Source: Cyanobacteria bacterium UBA11153
GTDB lineage: Bacteria; Cyanobacteriota; Cyanobacteriia; Cyanobacteriales; Coleofasciculaceae
Reading direction: 5' to 3'
Assembly: GCA_003511885.1 (NCBI GenBank)
Contig: DOIX01000332.1
Location: 1 to 14,174 of the forward strand
DNA length: 14,174 nucleotides
Below the pieces are notes generated by a model that was not told the origin of the DNA, searched no databases, and saw only the letters and a program-made list of their open reading frames with translations. A program made the position numbers and the translations under genes. Shown here piece after piece: positions 7,166 to 13,981 of the stretch (position 1 is the stretch's first letter; each line of letters opens with the position of its first letter).

Positions 7166-7532
7166 GGTTACTCTCTTAGATGATCGTTAGTGGTTGTAAT
7201 TATATTATCTATGGAATAGAGATTTTCAGGGTTGGTTTTTGGCAATTGCTTCTCCCACCCAGGTATCCCACTCCTGCTATCTTTTAAGATAAGACATCCA
7301 TGAGGTGAAGCGAAGCAATGGCGCATGGCAAATTTAATCTCATTTTTTTTGAATCTCTCTTGATTTATTTGGGCAAAATACTCAATCCATCTGTAGTTTA
7401 AATATCCTGAAATTTTTGCTAAAATTACCACCAACAATACTAACCACAGGGGATATCTTTTTTCCTAGTCTTTTCGGAAGTCCTTGACTTTTTTCAGCTT
7501 TTATATTAAATTGAACATAATCGTAAAAAATG

Positions 7533-7584
7533 GCGATCGCTGTCATTTTACCAGAGAGCGATCGCTTTGACTTTTGGCGATCGC
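7533..7584. repeat. Cluster of three HIP1 octamers
   Basis: GCGATCGC occurs at 7533-7540, 7558-7565 and 7577-7584. HIP1 is the highly iterated palindrome of many cyanobacterial genomes. The rest of this window has about one copy per 0.9 kb, so three in 52 bp is a local concentration. Confidence 0.9.
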
Positions 7585-7652
7585 ACCCGAGCATAAAACA
7601 GCCCTGCTTGTCAAAGGGGGGAGCAAGAATACAACCTGTATGTCTTCCCTCA

Positions 7653-7689
7653 CGGGATGCTCCCGCGTAGCTTCTCTACGAGAGGCTAT
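7653..7689. repeat. Double-hairpin cyanobacterial palindromic repeat
   Basis: CGGGA/TCCCG (7653-7665) is followed by GTAGCTTCTC (7667-7676) pairing with GAGAGGCTAT (7680-7689) through a TAC loop, with two wobble pairs. Sequences of the form GTAGCTTCTC...GAGAGGCTA are familiar spacer repeats in filamentous cyanobacteria. Confidence 0.7.
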
Positions 7690-7797
7690 CGCATCTCCAT
7701 CCCAAGTACCGACTAGAGCTACAAATCAGATCGTTTTCTGTTCAATCCGAATCAGGCAAACCCTAGCTGAAAACCTTCGCGTACCTTTGCGTTTACC

Positions 7798-7828
7798 TTG
7801 GCGCTCTTTGCGTAAAAAAAAATATAAT
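7798..7828 (+). promoter_or_regulatory. Candidate promoter for the YjbQ-family gene
   Basis: A perfect TATAAT lies at 7823-7828, with TTGGCG (7798-7803) upstream at a long 19-bp spacing. The predicted start of transcription, near 7835, leaves a leader of about 25 nt with an AGGTGAGA ribosome site at 7850-7857. The -10 is convincing; the -35 sits inside repeat sequence and is weak. Confidence 0.5.
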
Positions 7829-7859
7829 ATATTACGGAATAAAGCTATCAGGTGAGAGA

Positions 7860-8297
7860 ATGGCAATATTTAACAAAATCCTAGAAATAATAACAGAAAC
7901 GGGAATTAACATATATAATGTAACTACCCAAATCCAGGAATTAATTTCCGCGACATCGATTCAAAACGGACAAGCATTAGTCTTTTCTCGCCACACGACG
8001 ACAGCCTTAGCAATTAATGAGAATGAGGAACGATTATTTGAGGATATCAAAGTATATCTGAGGAAACTAGCACCAGATTGCGATCGCTATTTACACAATG
8101 ACCTTCATTTGCGGATTGTACCAGAAGATGAACCGATGAATGCTCACTCTCACTTGATGGCAATGACACTAAGTATCAGTGAAGTAATCCCAATAATAGA
8201 TGGTAAATTAGCTTTAGGCACTTGGCAATCTGTCTTATTTTTCGATTTAGATGGACCCAGGAAACGGACTTTATTAGTGCAAATTTCTGGGGAATAG
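7860..8297 (+). CDS. YjbQ/UPF0047 family protein
   Basis: This 145-aa protein has normal length for the YjbQ (UPF0047) family, small trimeric proteins; some have been reported to carry thiamine-phosphate synthase activity, and COG-based annotation calls them secondary thiamine-phosphate synthase enzymes. The family's conserved residues are present in order: SRHTTTAL with H45, INENEE with N53-E54, NDLHLR with H83, EPMNAHSHL with H96 and H98, LGTWQ at 119-123 and DGPRKR at 131-136. The clustered histidines suggest a metal or anion site. The ATG follows an AGGTGAGA ribosome site and a TATAAT box. No thiamine gene lies nearby, so the physiological role is unclear from context. Confidence 0.92.
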   Translation: MAIFNKILEIITETGINIYNVTTQIQELISATSIQNGQALVFSRHTTTALAINENEERLFEDIKVYLRKLAPDCDRYLHNDLHLRIVPEDEPMNAHSHLMAMTLSISEVIPIIDGKLALGTWQSVLFFDLDGPRKRTLLVQISGE

Positions 8298-8582
8298 TAC
8301 GGCGGATGCTCGAAGCGTTGAATGGAAGAATAGGGAATTCTGTGGTACTTACGAAAGGCGCGTTTTACATTAATACTCTGTGATATACTTTTTCATTTCC
8401 TGTGAAACAATCTCAAATCCTTACCCTGTCTGGATAAAAACCTAGTTTCTGGAGATGTCTAATCGATTCCTCTTCTTCTCCCTGCCTCTTCTCCTCCTCT
8501 ACAGTTAATCTCTCTATGTCTTCCGGTTAAGGTTTGTGAGGCAAAGAACTCTATAGGTGAACAATTTATGCTTTGCTAAATA
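8298..8582. other. Intergenic region before the GTPase pair
   Basis: It carries the second copy of the dispersed repeat (8409-8459), a pyrimidine-rich tract (8468-8505) and, just before the GTPase gene, AGGTGA (8555-8560) followed by a three-codon frame ATG-CTT-TGC-TAA at 8568-8579. No clear promoter or larger gene is visible. Confidence 0.5.
8409..8459. repeat. Dispersed intergenic repeat, copy 2
   Basis: It matches 350-400 at 43 of 51 bases in the same orientation and ends in TTTCTGGAGATGTC. The inverted left end seen in copy 1 (GACATCTCCA) is missing here, so this copy is truncated or diverged. Confidence 0.7.
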
Positions 8583-11135
8583 ATGGTTCCCCTATCTTCC
8601 CGCATTTGTCAGATAATCAAAATGCCCAACGCCACTAAATCCTCCTCGGCACAGCTAGACTACACCTTCCTCCTCGTCGCCCATATCGTTTGTGCCGAGA
8701 AACAAATTCACTGCCAAACCGCTCAAGCGTTACAGGAAATCGCCACTCAAACTGAAGTGGGAGATGACACCATCGCCCAGATGGAGAAAATTCTGACTCA
8801 AGATGAAAATAGGCTTTCGGTGGAGGAGGTGGCGAGTCGAATACCGCCAGATAAGCAAAATGAAGCGATGGATCAAATTTTAGCACTGGCTCATCTTGAT
8901 GGCTTATTTTCGCCCTTAGAAAGAGATATGGTGGAAAAGGTGGCACAGATTTGGCATTGGCGAATGGAGGAAATTCAGGAAAAAATTGTGGCGGCATCCC
9001 GGAAGTCTGTAAATTCTGCAACTAACGATGAGAGGGATAATGCCAAACTTTCCCTGGCAGCGATGTTACTGAAGGGGGCGGAATCGATTTTATCGCGGGC
9101 TTTGGTAACTAAGTTGGCTGAGTTAGCGCCAGAATCTGTCGGGGTACAGATTGCCAAACTGCAACGGGAAATTTTATTATCGGGATTGGAGTATGAAAAT
9201 GCTGTCCGTCAATGTAGCGCGATCGCACTGGAAGATTATAAGCTAGCGGAAGTGGCTCTGGAAGAGGCTGGCACTACTCTGGCTAATTTGGGCAAAAGTA
9301 TCGAGACTGCTTTGAGGGATATTCAAGATAAAGCCAGTCTCACCAGTCAAAGCCCAACGACAAAGGAAGTGATTAGGCAACTGGAAACTACCAAACAAGC
9401 CTTGAGTCAGGAAGTCGGGAAGGAAATTGAGATTATCCGAAATTCTCTTTTCGCCAAGCAACGGGCTGTCAATTATTTTAGTATCGCTTTTATTGGTAAA
9501 ACTAAAGTCGGGAAAAGTACCCTCCATGGGATTATCACGGGAAGTGGTTGGGAGGGGATTGGGACTGGCGGACAGCGGACAACTCGGTATAATCGAGTTT
9601 ATGAGTGGAAGAATATCCGGATTATCGATACTCCTGGTATTGGCGCACCAGGAGGTAAAACCGATGAAGAAATTGTCCAAAGCACGATCGAAGAATCGGA
9701 TATTATTTGTTATATCGTCACTAACGATAGCATTCAAGAAACCGAGTTTGAATTCTTGCGACAGTTAAAAGCCCAAGCCAAACCCCTGATTATTCTATTA
9801 AATATCAAACACAACCTCAGAGATCCGCGTAGATTAGATAATTTTTTGCAAAATCCTGGTAAACTCTTCGCTATGGAAGGCAATAGCGGGATTGGCGGAC
9901 ATATTGAGCGTATCCGTCGCTATGCTAAAGAACATTATGCTAACGATTACTTTGAAATTATCCCAGTCATGTTACTTGCCGCCCTCATGGCAAGAGAAAC
10001 CGAACATGCTGCTAACAAAGATAAACTATTTCAAGCCAGCAGAATCGAAGACTTTCTCGATGCCATCCGCGAATCCTTAGTCAAGCATGGTACAATACGG
10101 CGATCGCAAACTTTACTCGGTTCAACTGTAGGTGCTATCGAACATCCGCAAAAATGGGCATCTCAACACCTACAAGTCTACCAACAATTAATTGATACCC
10201 TCAAAACTCAGCGCCAGCATCTCTATGGCAAAATTCAAGTGGCTGGTAAAGATAGTTGGGAATCTCTACAACAACAGATTTTAGCAATTTTCCAAGATCT
10301 TCTCAATTCCTTACCCTACTTTGCTGAAGATAACTGGAATTTCACTGAAGAGAGTTTAAGGCGCAATTGGCAGCGCAAACTTCAAAGTATGCAATTTGAA
10401 CAACGGATTTATCATGCCTACAGCCAAAGCGTACAAAAATTTGACATCGAGGTGAAACAAGCTTTAGCCGAAGTTGGGAATGAATTAAATATCATCTCCA
10501 AACTCACCGGATTAAAATTTAGCTTAACCGACGATAACTCCAGTCTTTACAACCAAGACTTCGACGAAATTGGCACAACCTTATTAAAACTATCTCAAAC
10601 AGTAGTGACAACCTTTACTCCCCCTGTTAACAAGACAATTATGATGACTGCATTTCTGATTAATAGTATCATCAGTGTTAGCAAAACTCGCGAAGAAAAA
10701 CGAACCTTCGCTCTGGAACGAATATCGAAACTATTACTACCCCAAATTCAACAAACCCAAGCCACAATTCTGGAAAAAGCTCGATTAAATTTCGGGAACT
10801 ACTATCGCGAAGCAGCGATAAGCAGTAATAACTATTTTGAGATTATTATTCAAGGATTAGAAGCCCTGATTCCTCAGTTTGTTACTCCCCAAAAGAAATT
10901 AGAGACAATCGCCTACAGTCTCAATCTGTTTTATAGCAAGCGAATTGTCGATTGGTGTCTGGGTAAATCCGAACCCTTAACAGAATCGGCAATTAATAAA
11001 ACCATTACCAAAATTAAACGAGATTTCGCTTCTCGCATCGATATTGAAACCAAATTTGAAATATCATCCAAAATTCCCCAAACCGAGATTAATCTCATTC
11101 TCCAGGAAGAGGTTTCTCTTCATCGCATTAAATAA
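8583..11135 (+). CDS. Dynamin-like GTPase with TerB-like N-terminal domain
   Basis: This 850-aa protein appears to be a large membrane-acting GTPase. Residues about 26-137 are helical and resemble TerB-type domains, with AHLDGLFSPLERDMVEKVA (103-121) as the clearest match. A long helical stretch follows (about 150-295). The GTPase domain begins at FIGKTKVGKST (P-loop G305-T313), with candidate switch threonines T333/T334 and DTPGIG (349-354). The usual NKxD is not evident; NIKHNLRD starts at N407. A long helical C-terminal half contains a short hydrophobic run (about 685-699, TIMMTAFLINSIISV) that could touch membrane, as dynamin tips do. The ATG at 8583 lacks a close ribosome site; the ATG at 8622 is an alternative. 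A second dynamin-like GTPase follows 68 bp downstream. Gene order and architecture recall LeoBC-type partners in Leo/Eleos modules; this is inference. Other P-loop GTPase families remain possible. Confidence 0.78.
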   Translation: MVPLSSRICQIIKMPNATKSSSAQLDYTFLLVAHIVCAEKQIHCQTAQALQEIATQTEVGDDTIAQMEKILTQDENRLSVEEVASRIPPDKQNEAMDQILALAHLDGLFSPLERDMVEKVAQIWHWRMEEIQEKIVAASRKSVNSATNDERDNAKLSLAAMLLKGAESILSRALVTKLAELAPESVGVQIAKLQREILLSGLEYENAVRQCSAIALEDYKLAEVALEEAGTTLANLGKSIETALRDIQDKASLTSQSPTTKEVIRQLETTKQALSQEVGKEIEIIRNSLFAKQRAVNYFSIAFIGKTKVGKSTLHGIITGSGWEGIGTGGQRTTRYNRVYEWKNIRIIDTPGIGAPGGKTDEEIVQSTIEESDIICYIVTNDSIQETEFEFLRQLKAQAKPLIILLNIKHNLRDPRRLDNFLQNPGKLFAMEGNSGIGGHIERIRRYAKEHYANDYFEIIPVMLLAALMARETEHAANKDKLFQASRIEDFLDAIRESLVKHGTIRRSQTLLGSTVGAIEHPQKWASQHLQVYQQLIDTLKTQRQHLYGKIQVAGKDSWESLQQQILAIFQDLLNSLPYFAEDNWNFTEESLRRNWQRKLQSMQFEQRIYHAYSQSVQKFDIEVKQALAEVGNELNIISKLTGLKFSLTDDNSSLYNQDFDEIGTTLLKLSQTVVTTFTPPVNKTIMMTAFLINSIISVSKTREEKRTFALERISKLLLPQIQQTQATILEKARLNFGNYYREAAISSNNYFEIIIQGLEALIPQFVTPQKKLETIAYSLNLFYSKRIVDWCLGKSEPLTESAINKTITKIKRDFASRIDIETKFEISSKIPQTEINLILQEEVSLHRIK

Positions 11136-11203
11136 GATATAACAGTTGATAGTTGATAAAATGAAACAGCTCTGCCCTGTATCCCTGCTCCCTATTCCCC
11201 CTG
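11136..11203. other. Spacer between the two GTPase genes
   Basis: This 68-bp spacer contains two copies of GTTGATA (11144-11157), the complement-strand form of the heptamer seen at 13255-13324, and a pyrimidine-rich stretch. It shows no terminator, so co-transcription is likely. No Shine-Dalgarno sequence precedes the ATG at 11204. Confidence 0.5.
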
Positions 11204-12829
11204 ATGACACCAAATAAGCAAAAATTTGAAGCTGCCGCTGTTGGGACAAAGTTTAAAAATAATTGTCTATTATTTGATAAAATACTGTCCCAAAACCACC
11301 GTCAGGAATTAATTAAAATTCGCCAAAAACTGCGCTATGAATTACAAAGATATTACGATATAGGAATTCTATCAGTAGCTTTTGTCGGACAATATAGTGC
11401 CGGAAAGTCTACCATAATTTCCGCCCTGACAGGAAGGAGAGATATTCCCATTAACTCCGATCTTACAACAGATAGAACAACAAGTTATGATTGGCAGGGA
11501 ATCAAACTAATTGATACACCAGGACTCTTTACAGAACGGCAAGATCATGATGAAATAGCATATAATGCGATCGCAAAATCTGACTTATTGGTTTTCTGTC
11601 TTACTTCCATGCTGTTTGACTCCATTACAGGAGAAAACTTCAAGGAGTTAGCCTACCATAAGGGCTATCGGTGGAAAATGATGCTAATTATCAATAAAAT
11701 GTCAGATGAAGCCGGAGATGATGAAGCAAAAATTGCCAATTATCGCCGGAGTCTGGCAGAGGCAATTCATCCTTACAGTTTAGATGAATTCCCCATTTGT
11801 TTTATCGATGGCAAAGACTACTGTGAAGGAATCGATACTAAAGATGCCTTTCTCGTTGAAGTCAGCCGTTTTGCCACATTTATTGACACCATCAATAACT
11901 TCGTTAAATACCGAGGGTATCTCACCCGTTTCGATACACCCATCCGGATTGTCTTAGACTGTATAGACGAAGCCCAATTAAAAATCAGAAATAATGAGGA
12001 TAGAGATATGGCATTTTCGGAAATCCTGACTCGCTTATCTCGTACCGTCGCCCAAGAGAGCGATCGCTTCTGGACTAAAATTGAGGGTATTATCCTGGAC
12101 ATGTCTAGCGCTATTGCCAAAGAAGGAATTATCTTGGCTGCCTCACTGACAAGCAACGCTGATGGAGAGCAACTTAAGCAACAGGCTCCCTTGAAGATGG
12201 AAAAGCATTATAATAGAGCCGGACAAGCAATACTCGCCACTATTACCCAATCCATTACCTCAATTTCCCAAAACATCGCCCAAATCCTGTCAGGTAACCT
12301 AGTCCAAATCTTCATCGCTTCCTCAGCTTACCCTAAATTTTCCCAGGATATCGGTAAACATCTGGATAGTCAGAGGATTGAAGTACAAATCAATTGGTTA
12401 AAACAGATAGCCCAGACAGCCGGAGTTAACACCAATTTAGCCAAAGGAGAAATAGCCGCAAACCAAGACTTGCCCCAAATAGCAGGCAAATTTTCCAACT
12501 TCCAGTTAAAACCCTGGCAGCTCTTAACTTTCCCCAAAACCATCAGCTATCATTGCCACCAAGACTCCACCATCAAACTCAGTGACATTACGAGCCAGTT
12601 TAACGCGATCGCTAAACACCTAGAATATCAGATTAAACTCCAACTGCGCGAATTTGAAGCACAAGTCTACAACGAGATTGACAGGATGATTGCCCAAGCA
12701 CGTCAAGAGGAAGCAAGCGCCCAGGCTTATGCCAATACATCCGAAGCACAGTTAAATATTCTCCGTCAAGACTTTCATCTGCTCCTGCGCTATATTAGGA
12801 CTACCACAGATATCCCAGTAGACTGTTGA
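11204..12829 (+). CDS. Dynamin-like GTPase, LeoA-type
   Basis: This 541-aa protein has an N-terminal helical lead (1-55), a GTPase domain and a mostly helical C-terminal half. The P-loop is VGQYSAGKST (61-70). The switch region is SDLTTDRTTSYDW (85-97) and G3 is DTPGLF (104-109). The nucleotide-specificity position reads NKMSDE from N164, so the Asp is one residue later than in NKxD. The run SDLLVFCLTSMLFDS after G3 and the NKM segment remind me of LeoA-type bacterial dynamins. A moderately hydrophobic stretch lies near 365-380, and the last 70 residues look like coiled coil. It follows the larger GTPase on the same strand with no terminator between, suggesting an operon and possibly a hetero-oligomer. 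Functions known for relatives are vesicle or membrane remodelling and phage defence; which applies here is not shown. Confidence 0.8.
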   Translation: MTPNKQKFEAAAVGTKFKNNCLLFDKILSQNHRQELIKIRQKLRYELQRYYDIGILSVAFVGQYSAGKSTIISALTGRRDIPINSDLTTDRTTSYDWQGIKLIDTPGLFTERQDHDEIAYNAIAKSDLLVFCLTSMLFDSITGENFKELAYHKGYRWKMMLIINKMSDEAGDDEAKIANYRRSLAEAIHPYSLDEFPICFIDGKDYCEGIDTKDAFLVEVSRFATFIDTINNFVKYRGYLTRFDTPIRIVLDCIDEAQLKIRNNEDRDMAFSEILTRLSRTVAQESDRFWTKIEGIILDMSSAIAKEGIILAASLTSNADGEQLKQQAPLKMEKHYNRAGQAILATITQSITSISQNIAQILSGNLVQIFIASSAYPKFSQDIGKHLDSQRIEVQINWLKQIAQTAGVNTNLAKGEIAANQDLPQIAGKFSNFQLKPWQLLTFPKTISYHCHQDSTIKLSDITSQFNAIAKHLEYQIKLQLREFEAQVYNEIDRMIAQARQEEASAQAYANTSEAQLNILRQDFHLLLRYIRTTTDIPVDC

Positions 12830-13333
12830 TATTTGTCCATTATCCACTCCATTCATGACGTTATTGATCTATATACCGATGTGGTGGTTACGATAAATCA
12901 GTAGTTTTTTTATTTTATATAAATATTTGTTAATCAATCCCATAGCTCCTGTTAAGAAAAAAATAAATTATGCCAATTTTTTTTATGAAAATGTCCTTGA
13001 CATGGGTGTGATTAACTTTTAAGCTTACCAGTAGATAGCAACCAACATTTTGACCAGAAACCTGTTGAATAAATCAGGTTTGTAGCGCAAGCATTAAAAT
13101 TCAAACCAACTGCTCATCAGCCGTTACGCATTTAATTTATCTGTTTTGAATGAGCGGGAGCTGGGGTGCAGGGGAGCTAGGGAGAAAACTTGGGAATCAT
13201 GATAACGGGGGTTTTAAAAACAGTTGATAATTGACAGCCCAGTAATCTGAGTACCTATCAACTATCAACTATCAACTATCAACTATCAACTATCAACTAT
13301 CAACTATCAACTATCAACTATCAACTTTTGCCA
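12830..13333. other. Intergenic region before the methyltransferase-like gene
   Basis: No gene is supported. The first 150 bp are very AT-rich (12900-12990). A perfect TTGACA (12997-13002) has only a poor -10 (TAAGCT, 13020-13025). AAACCTG/CAGGTTT (13058-13081) forms a hairpin without a T-run. A purine-rich GGGAGC tract (13154-13182) and AGTTGATAATTGACAG (13222-13237) precede the 7-bp repeat array. Confidence 0.55.
13255..13324. repeat. Heptanucleotide tandem repeat, 10 perfect copies
   Basis: CTATCAA is repeated ten times without error over 70 bp. It is of the STRR type known from filamentous cyanobacteria. The upstream AGTTGATA (13222-13229) is the inverse of the unit and could pair with it. 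The array ends 9 bases before the ATG of the next gene, so it occupies the place of the leader and ribosome site. Confidence 0.95.
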
Positions 13334-13981
13334 ATGCTACTGCGACCCGAACAAAGGACTAAACTAGATGATAGCGACGATAGCCTCTTTTACTCAATAG
13401 GGCGCTTCGTCACCCATGTCGATGAAGGATTTATCGAGCGACTAACTCAACTGTATCGCGATCGCATTCCGCCCCATAGTCGTATTCTAGATCTAATGAG
13501 CAGTCATGTTTCCCACTTGCCAGAAGAGATAGAATACGATCGTGTAGAAGGGCACGGGATGAATCAAGAGGAATTAGCCCGCAACCCTAGATTCGCTCGT
13601 TACTTTACCCAAGACTTGAACAAAAATCCCAAACTACCCCTACCAGATAAAGACTTTGATGCCGTCTTAATTTGTGTTTCCGTACAATACCTACAATATC
13701 CCGATGCCATATTTTCCGAAATTCACCGCATCCTTAAACCCGGAGGCATCGCCATTATCAGCTTTTCCAACCGAATGTTTTACCAAAAAGCGATCGCAGC
13801 TTGGCGAGACGGCACAGACTTGAGTAGAATCGAACTCGTCAAACGCTATTTTCAATCAGTCGCCGGATTCACTCCCCCAGAAGTAATTACCCATTTCTCC
13901 TCCATTCCCAGTTTTCTCCAGATGCTGGGAATTGGTGCAGGAGATCCATTTTATGCTATTATTTCTAGCCGCAGTAGTTAG
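13334..13981 (+). CDS. SAM-dependent methyltransferase-like protein
   Basis: This 215-aa protein has the layout of a class I SAM-binding fold. The first strand reads RILDLMSSHVSHLP (about 46-59), where the classical glycine-rich motif would be LDxGxG. The GHGMN motif lies near 72-76. DKDFDAVLICVSVQYL (about 103-118) is the strand before motif IV, and ILKPGGIAIISFSNRMF (about 133-149) is the typical strand-5 region with KPGG. The MSSHVSHLP variant together with GMNQEEL and SVQYL matches a family often annotated only as methyltransferase domain-containing; the substrate is unknown. The ATG at 13334 is preferred over the TTG at 13328. Neither has a Shine-Dalgarno sequence, because a 7-bp repeat array ends 9 bases upstream. 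Whether it methylates small molecules, lipids or something else is open. Confidence 0.82.
   Translation: MLLRPEQRTKLDDSDDSLFYSIGRFVTHVDEGFIERLTQLYRDRIPPHSRILDLMSSHVSHLPEEIEYDRVEGHGMNQEELARNPRFARYFTQDLNKNPKLPLPDKDFDAVLICVSVQYLQYPDAIFSEIHRILKPGGIAIISFSNRMFYQKAIAAWRDGTDLSRIELVKRYFQSVAGFTPPEVITHFSSIPSFLQMLGIGAGDPFYAIISSRSS

Larger units (their letters stand above)
7166..7859. other. Long repeat-rich intergenic region
   Basis: No supported gene lies here. The frames at 7168-7437, 7382-7594 and 7574-7855 run through repeats, lack ribosome sites and resemble no family. The region contains a CCATG/CATGG-flanked repeat-like stretch (7298-7328), three HIP1 octamers (7533-7584), two hairpins of a cyanobacterial palindrome (7653-7689), an imperfect repeat rich in CTTTGCG-like words (7772-7814) and the promoter and ribosome site of the YjbQ gene. 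Confidence 0.65.

Noticed and set aside
7168..7437. 89-codon minus-strand frame directly upstream of the RCK gene, suggestive of an operon partner
   Set aside because: It contains repeat-like sequence near 7298-7328, has no ribosome site, and the protein has no domain-like pattern.
7574..7855. 93-codon plus-strand frame before the YjbQ-family gene
   Set aside because: It consists largely of a HIP1 site, a double-hairpin repeat and CTTTGCG-type repeat words, and it overlaps the candidate promoter.
9243..9737. 164-codon minus-strand frame inside the first GTPase gene
   Set aside because: It is antisense to the P-loop and G3 coding region, whose motifs prove the plus strand is the coding one.
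11161..11217. 18-codon frame between the two GTPase genes
   Set aside because: It lies in pyrimidine-rich spacer, overlaps the next start in another frame and lacks a ribosome site.
8555..12829. Prophage or genomic-island origin for the GTPase pair
   Set aside because: No integrase, tRNA edge, direct-repeat attachment pair or obvious shift in composition is seen, and HIP1 sites occur inside both genes at about the background rate.
13255..13324. Possible CRISPR-like array
   Set aside because: The unit is a 7-bp direct tandem repeat with no spacers, and there are no cas genes in the window.
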